A DNA stretch of 64,000 nt, from assembly GCA_948567375.1 (NCBI GenBank), contig OX419756.1:35106333-35170332 (forward strand), read 5' to 3'. Positions 45,701-57,724 of this stretch are shown one piece after another (the first letter of the stretch is position 1; every line of letters starts with the position of its first letter). Below the pieces are notes generated by a model. It had not been told where the DNA came from. It saw nothing but the letters and a program-made list of their open reading frames with translations, and made no database searches. Position numbers and translations under genes: made by a program. The DNA comes from Lunularia cruciata (taxonomy: Eukaryota > Streptophyta > Marchantiopsida > Lunulariales > Lunulariaceae).

Positions 45701-46545
45701 TTAGTTCTTAAAGTCCTTGGACTTTAAGCAGAATTTCAATCCTTGGACTTGAAGTTTGAGTCCTTGGACTTGTTAAGGTTCACCTCCATCTTTGTTTGAT
45801 TGAAAAACCAAAGAAAAGAATCCAACAGATTTTGTAAATTCTCTAGATTGGTGGGAAGGAGCACTACATCATCTTCATAGAGGAATGCATGTATGTTATG
45901 AGTGATTCTTCAATATCCATTAGCTTCATTGTGTCCAAGAGCATCTCACATGAAACGACTTGGTCTTCCTTGCAATAGGTGGTATGATGCTGACTATAAA
46001 ATGGCAAGGATCAAAGCTATGGATATAGATCCTTCTTATAATCCTTCTCATGACTCTAGTTGGTCTACTTGTGTGAAGAATCAAATTAGTGCAAGGTTTA
46101 GGGTTTTGTATTCACTCATGAATAGCTCTAGACTTGCTCATCTTACCACATGGGAGTTGAAGAGGGTGTTGTTTAGATCTCTTGTACATCCGATGGTTCT
46201 TTATGCTGCAAACAAGGACATTGGCAGCAAATAGAGCACTCCATACGGCTTTACATATAGTGTACTATGAGCAAAGTTGAGGATGAGCACCATGTCTTTG
46301 TTGACTACCTTTGTTACATGCAAATCAGAGTTAGACATCAGATTACTTGTAGTGATTTCTCAATTCTCTTACAATTGAAGCTTTAGCGTTAGGGAAGTAT
46401 ATGACCGAGATTAGTTTACATCGGACCAATTGTTTACAGATTGGTCAGATGCACTAGGCTCACATTTCATGTGTTTTGTATTTTTTTTCCAATCTCTTTG
46501 GGTCTTCCGGGCTTTATATTTCATTTTTGTTTCATTATTGTTGTT
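45701..46545 (+). mobile_element. Mosaic of LINE family A pieces ending in a 3' tail
   Basis: 45750-45900 is minus-strand RT-region sequence. From 45904 it is plus strand: the linker (SISFIVSKSISHETTWSSLQ-like), then RISARFRVLYSLMNSSRLAH at about 46070-46140, then a jump to the 3' UTR at 46255, ending TTTGTTTCATTATTGTTG near 46545. Confidence 0.7.
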
Positions 46546-47011
46546 ATGGTGCTCAGATTTGGGGTCCATGTACTAAGAAGATATGGTTGCAAAAGGTAGA
46601 GAAAATTCAAAAAGTGTTTTTGTGTGACTAACTTGGAGTGAGGACCCAAAACTCCTTATGTATTGTTGCTTGTTGAGATAGGGTTTTTGCCTCTTGAGAC
46701 TGAAGCTTTGTTTTTAGCTCTCACATATGCCACTAAAGTGAGGTCCATGGAGCATGAGAGCCTTCTCTACCAAGTGGTTGGTTGGCATACAATTCAGATT
46801 GCATGGGCCACAAGGTGGAACCGTTTCTGAGCAAAATTGGATATTGGAGCCTATTGCACTATGAGAGGTGATCAAAGAGTAGTTCCTACATCATTTATAG
46901 CAAGAACCTATTAGTACCAAGACTTTATTCTATCAACATTTTGTGAATCCTATGTTGGTGTATGGTGAGCAAGATTATCTCTTGGCTACAATTTCTATTT
47001 CACCTAGAAAT
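46546..47011 (+). mobile_element. LINE family A, ORF2 C-terminal fragment
   Basis: Encodes MVLRFGVHVLRRYGC-type sequence, then LTYATKVRSMEHESLLYQVV and IAWATRWN. It directly follows the tail of the previous copy and ends at AACAATGAAACAATG of a minus-strand tail. Confidence 0.7.
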
Positions 47012-47078
47012 GTTATTAAAACAATGAAACAATGAAATATAAAGCCTAGAAGACCCAAAGAGTCAAAAGGTTGAAAAC
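47012..47078 (-). mobile_element. LINE family A, insertion of the last 65 bp only
   Basis: AACAATGAAACAATGAAATA to GGTTGAAAACAAAA, ending at the same internal position of the 3' UTR as the pieces at 23088 and 43778. Confidence 0.8.
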
Positions 47079-48622
47079 AAAATTTGAATTTGAAGAAGCT
47101 CTATGGTGAAGGTAGAATTTGAAGCTTTGTGGTGAAGGTTGAGAATTTATAGAATTTGAAGCTCTATGGTGAAGGTTATGAGATTTTGAAATTTGTATTA
47201 TTTCAAAAATTCCATGTTAGAAGTGCAGATTCAAAAGCTTATAACTTTTGATTTACATGTCCAAATGAGTAGATCTTTGGTTCAAAAAAAAAGTTTTTGT
47301 AGAGCTATTAGTAGATGTAGATTTATATAGAGTTTCATTCAGTAGAAAAGAAATCATGAGAATTTAATTACTCAAGTGCTAAGCCTTTGTGGGATGATGC
47401 TGATTTGATCAATCTTGTGGAGATATGGGAACATGGAGGAAACACCGTTCAAGACATTGAAGGATTCACTCTTGTCAGTTCAACTTGGAAGGAGCTTTGG
47501 AGGTATTGCTCAACATAGAGGAAGGAGCTTTGGAGGTATTGCTACTTATGTCAAAGTTGGCTTTGGAAATCAGTCTCTTTGATAGGCGCCAAGATTCAAG
47601 TGGAGAATACTCATGGTTGAAGATTGGAAGAGTTGCTACACCTTGCTTCCTTGCTGTTTGTTACTTTTCTCCACTGACATCACCAATCTATTCAAGTGGA
47701 GTGCTGATCACCATGTAGCCTTTCCACTCCTTAACAAGGAATGTGTTGGAGTTTCAAAGTAAAGGTGTTATTTCATTGTTTCATTATTCTTGGTGATTTC
47801 AATGATAAAATCCAAACTTCACTGATTCTTGAGTTTGGTGTTCCTGAGTTTAGTGACCTTCAGAATGACCCTTTCCATAGCTTGATAGAAAATTCTAAAG
47901 CTGGTCTTCCAAAGGTCTTATGTCCAATCCCATGAGTGAGCACTTTTTGAGCTTTAGTACCAATTGTAGCTTGAAGATCTTGAATGCACTTTCTCAATTT
48001 CTTGAAACTTGCAAGAGCACTTTCTTGGCTTCTAGTGGATCAAGAACAATGGATTATTTGCTCACCTCACCCAATGATATTCACCTTGTCTTAGATTTTG
48101 TTATTTTAGATCCTCAACTTGAATCTGATCGTGCACCTCTATCTTTTGCCATCCTTCTTACTTATCCCAATAGAACCACATTATCTATTGAGCATACCTC
48201 TAGAGAGAACCTCTATCTATATTTCTACAAGAGAGGTCTGTAACAATAAGTTATCCAAGAGAATTTGAGCTCTATGGAGTGGAGCTCTGATTTTTCATAG
48301 CAAAGGAATCAATTCATCGGACTTCTTCAATCTACATCAGCTTCATTGTTTCCAAGAGCATCTCACATGAAGAGACTTGGTCTCCCTTGAAATAGATGGT
48401 ATAATACTTGGGCCTTGAGTTTTCCCATGAATATATTTGGTCTACTTGTGTGAAGAATAGAATTAGTGCAGGGTTTAGAGCTTTGTATTTACTCATGAAT
48501 TGCTCTAGACTTGCTCATGGAAGTTGAAGAAGGTGTTGTTCAGATCTCTTGTATAGCCAATGTTCTCTATGGTGCTGAGATTTGGGGTCCATGTACTAAG
48601 AAGACAAGGTGGAAAAAAATGG
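47079..48622 (+). mobile_element. LINE family A, 5' UTR end joined to ORF2 endonuclease and linker
   Basis: Monomer sequence (47086-47360) runs directly into the start of ORF2. SSGVLITM and ILGDFNDKIQTSLI at 47690-47825, SGSRTMDYLLTSPNDIHLVL near 48040 and LESDRAPLSFAILL near 48125 give the clearest APE endonuclease in the window. ORF1 is missing. Near 47767 an extra TATTTCATTGTTTCATT, a tail-like 17-mer, interrupts the frame just before ILGDF. Confidence 0.75.
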
Positions 48623-48625
48623 AAA

Positions 48626-49140
48626 AAAAATGAAATATAAAGCACGGAAGACCCAAAGACTCAAAAGGTTGAAAACAAAATACAAAACACATGAAATGCG
48701 AGCCTAGGCAAGAGCTTAAGGCATCTGGCCAATCTGTAACAAATAGGTCCAATGTAGATTAATTTTGTTCATATATTCCCCTAACACTAAAGCCTTGATT
48801 TGTAAGAGAGTTGAGAAATCACTAAAATTAATCTGATGTTCAACTCTAATCTATTGGTAACAAGTGCACTCAACAAAGACATGGTGCTCATTCTCAACTT
48901 TGCTCATTGTACAAAATACGTAGATCTGCATTGAATATTCTATTTGTTACTAGTGTCCTTGTTCTACTTCAAGACTATGAGAGCTAGTTCAATATTAAGC
49001 AATAACATGTCTAAGTGACTTAAGTAGAAATCCTAGCCAAGAGATAATCTTGCTGGCAAAACACAAACATAGGATTCACAAATTGCTGATAGAACACCAT
49101 TGATACCAAGTTCTTGCCATAAGCAAAGTAAGAACTGCTC
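48626..49140 (-). mobile_element. LINE family A, 5'-truncated 3' portion, minus strand
   Basis: Begins AAAAATGAAATATAAAGCAC; the order is the same as in the other minus-strand 3' copies. Confidence 0.8.
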
Positions 49141-49720
49141 CTATAGAATTTGAGCCAAAATGCCAAACTAGTTTTAAATCAGGCTTAGTAATTTGGACCA
49201 TCTATAAGTACTCCATATTTTGTGATGGAAATCCAAGGGTGCTAGAGAGTTCTCTATGTTGCATTTATTGATTTCAAGAAGGCCTTTGATAAGGTGCTTA
49301 GGAAATCTCTAAGTGAGAGACTCACTAAAGTTGGTGTTTCACCGGATCTAATTAGTGCTATCTCTAGACTCTATGAGAAAGTGGTTGTGAGACTTTCATC
49401 TTTGAGATCTCAAGATGATCGTAACACAAAAGGTGTGATTCAAGACTACTCTTTATCCCCAACTCTATTTGGAATCTTCATTGATGACCTAGAGAGAGTT
49501 CTCATGGAAGTTGGAGATGCTTGTGTATAGGTTAGCTCATTGATGATACATGCATTCCTTTATGCGGATGATGTAGTGCTCCTCTCTACCAATCCAAAGA
49601 GTTTACAAAAACTATTGGACTTAGTGTTAAGGAAGTATATGACCAAGATTAGTTTACATTGGACCAATTTATGACAAATTGGTCAGATGCTCTAGGCTCT
49701 TGCCTAAGCTCACAATCAGT
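49141..49720 (+). mobile_element. LINE family A, RT fragment joined to 3' end
   Basis: DFKKAFDKVLRKSLSERLTK, YSLSPTLFGIFIDDLERVLM and FLYADDVVLLSTNPKSLQKL give RT blocks in good condition. At about 49620 it jumps to the 3' UTR (TATGACCAAGATTAGTTTAC), so the C-terminal region is deleted. It stops before the tail. Confidence 0.75.
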
Positions 49721-50930
49721 CAGTCAAGCAAGGGAAAATGAGAATCAGAGCTTGAAATTTTAAGAGGAGAGAAGTCATGAATGTTCGGTATGCCATATCT
49801 CAACACCTACAAGTCCAAAAATTTTGGTTTTGGTCTTGTTAGAAGCACCTTGCCAAGAGCTTCCTATAAATACTAAAGTTGTAACGGTCTAAGCTTTTAG
49901 CAAAAGTTAAGACTGATTGAATTTCCAAACAATGAATCTATATTTGGAAGTTTTTATCTTCATCACACGATGTCCAAACACATTGATTTTTGTTCCAGTG
50001 GATGTACCTTGGGAACCTCCTTCAATTAATACCAAGAAAAATCAAATATCATATACATACATAAATTTTGGAAGATTCAAATTCTATCATCTTTGGTAGA
50101 TTTAGGGTTGGAGCCAAATTTGAAACATTGTACCTTTTTGGTTCAAATGTTTCAATCTTAGGCTCATTGGGAATACCTAAGATAGAGCTTTATATTGAGT
50201 CCCTAGTTGCTTAAGTTGGGGTTTTATGGATCAAGTTTTGAGTTTCATCTTTATGTGATCTTGTGCGCTTGGTGGTCCTCACATTTGCAACTTTCAAAGG
50301 TTGGAACTTTGGATGGACATCTTTCAGATGTGGTGATCCTGCTCTCATTAGAAGCATCTTGTCAAGGGCTATTCATTGAAACTTTTCCCAAAGAATTTGA
50401 AGCTTTGTGCTTGAATTTATAAGCATTTGAATTCTATGGCTCAATCAAGTTTAGAAGTTAAGCATAGCAAACTCTAGAGGTCATAAATTTGTACCTATTT
50501 GCTCAAATGAGTTGATGTTTGATTCATTTGAAAGTGGTCTTCAAGAGCTTTTGATGAGACATCACTTGTAGAATTTGAAGCTCTATGGTAAAGGTTATGA
50601 GATTTCAAAATCTGTTTGATTTCAAATTTTTCATTTTAGAAAGTGAAAATTCAAAAGCTTATAACCTTTGATTTATGTTCAAATGAGCAGATTTTTGGTT
50701 CAAAAAAAACAAGTATTTGTAGAACTATTGGTAGATGTAGATTTATATAGAGTCTGATTCAGAAGAATAGAAACCGTCAGAATTTGAAATATGTGAAATT
50801 CTCTTAGATATTGCAAATTAAAATTTCAAGAGCTTTGCACAAATTCATAGAGCTTGAGTGAAGGTAGAGAATATATTCTCATAGTAGCACTTTGGAGATT
50901 CAAACATGGAAGTTGTTGACTCGATTGGTA
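49721..50930 (+). repeat. LINE family A 5' end: leader plus monomers
   Basis: A non-repeated leader (CAGTCAGTCAAGCAAGGGAA onwards) is followed by monomer cores at about 49971, 50141, 50321, 50501 and 50678. This is the best candidate in the window for the true 5' end of the family. It breaks off near 50930, before ORF1. Confidence 0.7.
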
Positions 50931-51160
50931 TCCTTGGGATGGTTAATTAAAGGATAGAGGAAGGATGCATTATCTTGAGTGTCATCATTGTCAATGTGGT
51001 CGCTTCCCTCACATGAGCATCCTAAGTGGTCCAATCATAGTCCTTGTGCATCCTTCTCACATGGGTCTTTACCCTTGCAAGGTAAAGTGTCAATGACACA
51101 TCATGCATGGTGTATCCCAAGCCGCTCTAGGCAGCTCCATATGGGGAAGTGTAGCCATGG
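50931..51160. other. Unassigned sequence, left target flank of Gypsy copy 2
   Basis: Less AT-rich than its surroundings. It continues across the Gypsy insertion at the CATGG target site into 57720 onwards. No function seen. Confidence 0.5.
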
Positions 51161-51878
51161 TGTAATACTCCGAGGACAAGAGAAGAGAGAAAACACACAT
51201 TTCACACTCAATCATTTGATGCTCCAAAAGAGAACCTTCTCTTTATTGTATAGACAAAGAGGATCTCCTCCAAGGAAGCTCCCCCATAGGATTAAGCACA
51301 TAGATAGATGACATGTCAAAAAGCTCCACCCTTGGATTGATTACTTAGATGGGTGACATGTTGGTATAGGTTCTATGTGGTTGGTCAAACAAGCTTTGAT
51401 TGGAGGGAATCTTTTAGGGAATTTTCCTATAGGAATCTCAAAATCACGTGAGTAAGATATCATTGGAAAGCTCTCAATGAGACAAACCAAGGGGAAGGAA
51501 AGGCCAGCCTTTCCTCTTTTGGGAGGGGCCTAATTCATTTATTTAGGCCTTGAAATTGCCTTCAAAGATTTCAGGCATATTTTAGTTCCTACTCTACTAG
51601 TAGAAGTCTCCTTTTGGTGATACCTCTTTCTGATCTATTTAGCTCATCATGTGTAACATCTTTCCAGATGTTACCAAACCAATTCTCACCTTTAAATCAT
51701 ATGTCTAGCTATTGGTTCTAAGGTTTTCAAGTCTATTTTGGTTTCTTCCCTATTAGTAGAAGTACCCTTTTGGTGATACTTCTATCTGATCTATTTTGAC
51801 CATCATGTATAACATCATTCTAGATGTTACCAAACCAAATTTCACATCTAGATCATATGGCTAGCTCTTGGTATCACA
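51161..51878 (-). repeat. 3' LTR of Gypsy copy 2
   Basis: Runs from TGTAATACTC to GGTATCACA. It is longer than the LTRs of copy 1 because a second TTACCAAACCAA-type segment is repeated at its end. Confidence 0.9.
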
Positions 51879-51887
51879 TACCTCCTT

Positions 51888-52070
51888 TTAACATGAAACG
51901 TCCTCGTTGTGCAATTGTTGCTCAAACGCTTGCACCAACACCGGTGCATGTGTCAAATTGGCAGTAGGCTCCCAGGTTGCTCCATAGAGGGGGTAACCTT
52001 TCCATTGTACTAGATAGTCCACCCGCAGATGGCGAGTACCATGCATGTGTTTTTGGAGAATACGCTCCAC
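51888..52070 (-). pseudogene. Gypsy copy 2 chromodomain
   Basis: YLVQWKGYPLYGATWEP is the signature of the C-terminal chromodomain of chromovirus integrases, thought to guide insertion to heterochromatin. It sits directly inside the 3' LTR, as usual for the clade. Confidence 0.8.
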
Positions 52071-52665
52071 GTCATATTCCTCTATGCCATCAATGAGTAT
52101 TGGACAAGGTTGAAAGTCTTATGTGGAATGACACTTGCCTGATCAGGGAGCATATCTACATAGTAGGGAAACATGGAACACTAGATGGATCTTCATGTGT
52201 GGTGGTAGCTCAAGGTGATAGACCACAGCGTCGACTCGATGAAGAATCAAGAAGGTCCAATAAAACAAGGTCTAAGTTTACGAGGTCCAACTAATGTGAG
52301 GTTGGTTGTCAATAGCCACACTTGAGCCCCAAAATTGAACTCCATGTGCCTATGGTGTGCATCAGCATACTGCTTCTGTCAATTTTGTGCAATTTGTAAT
52401 CTGTGCTTGGCGCTCTCCACACCTTGTTGGATTCTAGAAACAAATGTGTTGATTGCATCGACCTTGGTAGCCACTAGACAGATCTTCATCAAGCTAGAAG
52501 GTGTGAAGGATGCTCACCATACATGAGGAAGAATGGAGTGACCTGGGTGGATACATTCACTGAATTGTTGTAAGTGATTTCTACCAACAAGAGAAGGGTG
52601 TCCCACCTCTCTTGCTCTTCTAAGGTGAAGCCGCATAACATGTCTTCAATCGTGCAATTAGCCAG

Positions 52666-52968
52666 CTATGTTTGTCCATCTGTTTGTGGGTGGTAAGCTA
52701 TAAACATGGCCAACTTGGTTTTGAAGAAACCAAAGAGTGTTTGCCAAAACAAACTGGTGAATTGAGTGGTTCTATCGGTGATGAGTACTCTAGACAAGCC
52801 ATGGTGAGAGAAGACTACATCTAAGTATAATTGAGCTAGTTGTGGAGTGGTCATATCCTTGATGGTAGGGCGTACATGAATCATTTTGTTGAGCCGGTCC
52901 ACAAAAACCACAATGGAGTCAAACCCTAAGGTGGTCTTGGGTAATTCACAGATGAGATCCATACTCAC
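52666..52968 (-). pseudogene. Gypsy copy 2 integrase core
   Basis: MDLICELPKTTLGFDSIVVF, LITDRTTQFTSLFWQTLF and AYHPQTDGQT are the conserved rve-domain blocks. The element is broken, so this is a relic. Confidence 0.85.
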
Positions 52969-55747
52969 TTGTTCCCAACGTTGGGTAGGAAGGAGTTAAA
53001 GGAGGTTGAAGAAGCCCTGTAGGAGCTTGATTAGAAGCTTTGGTCTATTGAAAAAGTAGGCAGTTGTGCATGTAGTCCATCACATTGTTGCTCATCTTGG
53101 GCCAATAGTAATAGCATTGGTTTGCATCCAAGGTCTTGTCCACTCCGACATGACTTGTAATGGTCAAATCATGACATTTAGCCAAAATGGTGGTGCACAA
53201 TTCTAGGACATTTGGGATCCATAATTTGCCATCATTGAAGGTGAGTCCTTAGGTGATGATGACGCCTTTGGATGATTGTACTTCTACAATTTGTGGATCT
53301 ATTTTTGTAGCAGCCAGAATCTCTAGCCTGAATTCACGGTTGATCTTAACCTCTACCACCAAGTTGTTTGCCATTGGCATGCGGGTGAATGCATCTGCAA
53401 GTTGCTTCTTACCTTCCACATAGTGAATCATTGTTGCTACTTTGCCCATCAAATCTGGCAACGAGATAGATCCTTTTGTGTCTCGAGGTAGACTAGAGGT
53501 TTGTGGTCTATCTCTACTACAAATGCCTTCTAGCCCAGATAGTGCTTCCAATGCTTGGTTGCCAGAACAATGGCAAGCTTTTCACATTATGTGGTGTGGT
53601 AGTTGCGCTCTACCGGTAATAACTTTTGAGAGAAATATACAATTAGATGTCATTTGTCATGCCACTCTTGTTGTATGACTGCTCCTATTGCTACGCCTGA
53701 TGCACCTATAGCCAACTTCATTGGAAATTTTGGGTCATACCACTTCGGGATTAGTGCATGTAGCAAGGCGGCTTTCAATTCTTGAAAGGCCAACTCTTGT
53801 GCGGTTCTCCATGTCCACTTCTTCTCCTTGCCAAGTAGTGTTGTTAAAGGCTATGCCACCTTGGAGAAGTCCTTGAAAAATCTATGATAGAATCCCGTCA
53901 ACCCCAAGAAGCTCTTGAGTTGAGTTAGATCTTTAGGAGCACTCCATTTTTGAATGACCTCTATTTTATTTGTCAATACTTGAATGCCCTCTACACTTAC
54001 TCTATGCCCCAAGTAGTCTACTTCAGACTTGCCAAACTTGCACTTTGAGATTTTGGAGGACTATCAATTTTATCTTAGAATCTGGAGGACCTCTCGTAGA
54101 TGTTGTTTGTGTTCCATCATTGCCTACTGTATACTAAGATGTTGTCCAAGAAGATAATAGACCTATCCAAGTATGGATGAAATATGTCATTCATTAGACT
54201 CATGAAAGTGGCAAGTGCATTGGTGAGGCCAAAAAGCATCACAAGATACTCAAAGTGGCCATACCTAGTTCAAAAGGAAATTTTGTACACATCTTCCTCT
54301 GCAATTTGGATTTGATTGTAACCGCTCCGCAAGTCCAATTTGATGAAGTATCTTGCTCCATGGAGTTGATCAAACAGGTCATCCATGCAAGGTAACGGGT
54401 ATTTTTTCTTCATTGTTTGCTAATTGAGACCTTGATAGTCAATGCACATGCGCATTGTATCATCCTTCTTCTTCACAAACAAGACAGGAGCCCCATATGG
54501 TGGTATGCTAGGTTGGATGAACCCTTTTTGTAACATCTCTTCAATTTGAGTCCTACACTCCTCCAACTCATGAGGTGATAGGCAATATGGGGCCTTACAA
54601 GGAGGTGTCTTCTCCAAGAGTGTCTCAATTTTATGATCTACTCTCCTTTTGGTGGTAATCCTGAGAGTAGATCATCAAGAAAGATATCTTGAAACTCATC
54701 TACCACATCTTTCAATTTCTCAAGAATTTGTCCATCAAGTTGTGCACTCTAGACTTCTCTTATTAGACCCATGAAACATCTATTGGTCTTACAAATAGTT
54801 GATGTTCTTATGACATATAGAGGCAATTCTTGCTTGTGTGATTTTTCTTTAACCCCAATGATTGACGATTGGTGGGTTCTCACTACTTTCTTCCTCCAAT
54901 CTACCATAGGGTTGTAATGCTCCATCCATAGCATGCCTAAGATTGCATCATAACGAGCTAATTATATCACTTGCCACTCAATTGCTTCTTGATATTCTCC
55001 TATAGAGAGTGTTACCCGTCTAGGTAATGATTCAATCCTCTTGGTTTGCCCATTAGGTAACTCTACTTCTTCACTCCCATCTCTCTCTAGATCCATTCTC
55101 AATCTTATTGCAACAAAGCAAGACAATAAATTCTTTGTTGCTCCCAGATCTATTAATACTCTCACTTGATTGCCTTCTAGGACTCCATTCACAACAATCA
55201 ATTGTGAGGTTTCTTTTTGGGATCTTTGCGTGTTAGTCTTCTTCTTTCCTTTGCTTCTTTGCTTCCTTATTGAGCCAGTAAGGCCGCAAGGTACATTTAC
55301 TGGCAATCTCATTTTCCAAAGTGATTTCCACCTCCTCCTCTTCAATGTGCCTCTCCATGTTGTTCAAAGATTGCCTATATGAAGGCCGAGGGCCTCTCGA
55401 GAAATGAGTGCAATAGTTGGTAGATATGTGCCCAATACGGCCACAATTGTAATAATGACACTGTTCTCCTCGAGTTCCTTCTCCTTATGAGACTCCATCT
55501 CTTTGTTCTTCTACCCGTCCACGCTTCCCTTGAAGCAATCGTGCTCCTCAATCTCAAAATCAAAGGTTGCCCAACTCCATATGTACTGGTCACCCATGTC
55601 TAGCATTTTTCACCAATAATGTTGAGGTGGAACTACTCTTACACCTCCACCAAATGCTCTTACTATTCTCTGCGCACAAGCAATGGCTTCAAATACCATG
55701 CGAGGATTTTGCACCATGACTTCTTGGCGAATCCACTCTTTCAACCC

Positions 55748-56401
55748 TCATTTGAAATTGTCAAGAGCATCTGTTGGACTCATGTTGGTTATTGCAACTT
55801 GTAGATCCAAAAATACCTCCACATACTCTTGTACGTTGTTCTTCTTTCTTAATCCCCATAGTCGGGTTTGGGCCATCTGCACGGAATCTGCTGATTGGAA
55901 ATTCTTCAACAATCCTTCTTGCATTGTTATCCACGTGACCTCTCTTCTCTTTGTCAACATGGATTGTTCCCAAGCATCATACCATGTGAGGGCTTTATCG
56001 ATCAAGTACCCACATGCAAACACGCCTACAACATGCTCTGTGATCTCTATTGAGAACAATTGGAAATATTGATTCATTCTTGAGATCCAATTTTCCACTA
56101 CTCTCATTGTATGATGCCCCTTGTAAGGCTCAATGTTGTAGGTCTTCTTCATCTGGAGTAGCAATGTGGCCTCATCATTGATAGGGTTCGTAGGCATAGG
56201 TGCCTCTCCAAGTATTTCAGTTGCAGGTACTGGGTTTTGAGATGGCTCTTCTTCTTGCATTGCTTGATCATTCCTGAGGATCTGCACTTTACTTTGTAAT
56301 GTCTTCATGGTCATTTTAATCTCTTGAAATTCATTCAACATCCCTTGCATTCCTTGCACCAGCTCTTGCAATTGCGGATCTATGGTCCTTGCAACACTCA
56401 A
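55748..56401 (-). pseudogene. Gypsy copy 2 gag
   Basis: About 217 codons. An N-terminal heptad stretch (MLNEFQEIKMTMKTLQSKVQ) is followed by the retrotransposon gag domain (YNIEPYKGHHTMRVVENWIS, ALTWYDAWEQ, QEYVEVFLDL). Capsid-like structural protein of the element; a fossil. Confidence 0.8.
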
Positions 56402-56416
56402 TTGCTAATGTCTACT

Positions 56417-56846
56417 TCAATACATAGTCAATATGATCACTCTGGAAGGCACAAAAACTATCAGAACTACCATTGGGACCTCAAAAGATATCACTCGTTG
56501 ATAATACTCCTCACCAAAATTCCTAACCACAAAATCTCTAAACAGCACTTTTGGTCTCACTACATAACGGATTTCTACTTGAGTGTTGAAAGGGAGAGGA
56601 TTTGGGACATTCACATCCATATCATCATAATAAAATGTAGATTATCAAATCCCACTCTCTGTCATATATCACCAGAGGTAGAATCACTGGGTTTGGTGAG
56701 TTCATCACCTTGTCCATGCATTTTGCACCAAAGTTATAAACTAGCAATACCCTCATTTTCTCATGTTGGATGTACATAACCTTGATGTGGAATGGATTTG
56801 AGAATGGAAAGCTAGGTGCGGGAAATTGTCCTTCCGGTGCATCCAT
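56417..56846 (-). pseudogene. Unidentified pre-gag coding region of the Gypsy family
   Basis: Between the primer site and gag lie coding-like stretches (FPFSNPFHIKVMYIQHEKMR, PNPVILPLVI, VEIRYVVRPKVLFRDFVVR). Gypsy copy 1 has related sequence in the same place (40329-40523, FPFLNPFHIKIMYIHCEQMR). I do not recognise the domain. Conservation in two diverged copies suggests it once encoded protein. Confidence 0.6.
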
Positions 56847-56986
56847 CCCATCCGCACTCTAAAGTCCTTCCTATGTCTAGCAATTACTTGATGTTCTCCA
56901 CCTCAAATTACTCAATTTTAGTAGTTCGTGCTCTTCCAAGAAGGGTGATCCACTCTCTTGGAGTAAAACACTCGCTCTGATACCAT

Positions 56987-57719
56987 TGTGATACTCCAAG
57001 GACAAGAGAAGAGAGAGAACACCGATTTTACACTCAATCATTCGATGTCCCAAAGGAGCACCTTTTCTTTATTATATAGACAAAGAGGATCTCCTCCAAG
57101 GAAGCTCCACCATAGGATTAGGAACATAAATAGGTGACATGTCCAGAAGCTCCACCCTTGGATTACTTACTTGGATGGGTGACATGTCGGTCTATGTCCT
57201 ATGTGGTTGGTAAAACAAGCTTTGACCAAAGGGAATCTTTTAGGGAATCTTCCTGTAGGAATCTCAAAATCACGTGAGTAAGGTACCATTGGAAAGCTTT
57301 TGACAAGACAAACTAGGGGGAGGAAAGGCCAACCTTTCCTCTTTTGGGAGGAGAACATACACATTTCTTAGGCCTAATTCATCCGTTTAGGCTTTTGAAA
57401 TTGCCTTCAAAGATTTCATGCATATTTTGGTTCCTACTCTATTAGTAGAAGTCCACTTTTGGTGATCTTTCTGATTTGTTTAGTCCATCATGTGTAACAT
57501 CCTTCCAAATGTTACCAAACCAATTCTCATATTTAAATCTTATGTCTAGTTATTGATTCTAAGGTTTTCAAGTGTATTTTGGTTTCTGCCTTATTAGTAG
57601 AAGTACTCTTTTGGTGATATTTCTATTTGATCTATTTTGACCATCATGTATAACATTATTCTAGATGTTACCAAACCAAATTTCACACCTAGATCATATG
57701 GTTAGCTCTTGGTATTACA
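56987..57719 (-). repeat. 5' LTR of Gypsy copy 2
   Basis: Runs from TGTGATACTC to GGTATTACA. On the minus strand it shows a TATA-like TATATAATAAAGA. Confidence 0.9.
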
Positions 57720-57724
57720 CATGG

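Larger units (their letters stand above)
51161..57719 (-). mobile_element. Ty3/Gypsy chromovirus copy 2 (fossil, broken)
   Basis: A 6.6-kb LTR retrotransposon on the minus strand with a perfect 5-bp target duplication, CATGG (51156-51160 and 57720-57724). The 5' LTR is 56987-57719 and the 3' LTR 51161-51878. Beside the 5' LTR the minus strand reads TGGTATCAGAGC, the initiator-Met primer site; a purine tract AAAAGGAGGT borders the 3' LTR. Leftwards: pre-gag region (56417-56846), gag (55748-56401), zinc-knuckle region (about 55375-55593), protease (54962-55345), reverse transcriptase (about 53900-54620), RNase H (about 53450-53850), integrase (about 52400-53150) and chromodomain (51888-52070, VQWKGYPLYGATWEP). 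It is broken in roughly ten or more places. The LTRs look about 90% alike by eye, so it is younger than copy 1 but not recent. Confidence 0.93.

Noticed and set aside
50979-51311. Plus-strand open frame of 110 codons with Cys and His
   Set aside because: It crosses the boundary of the Gypsy LTR at 51161, so it cannot be one ancestral gene.
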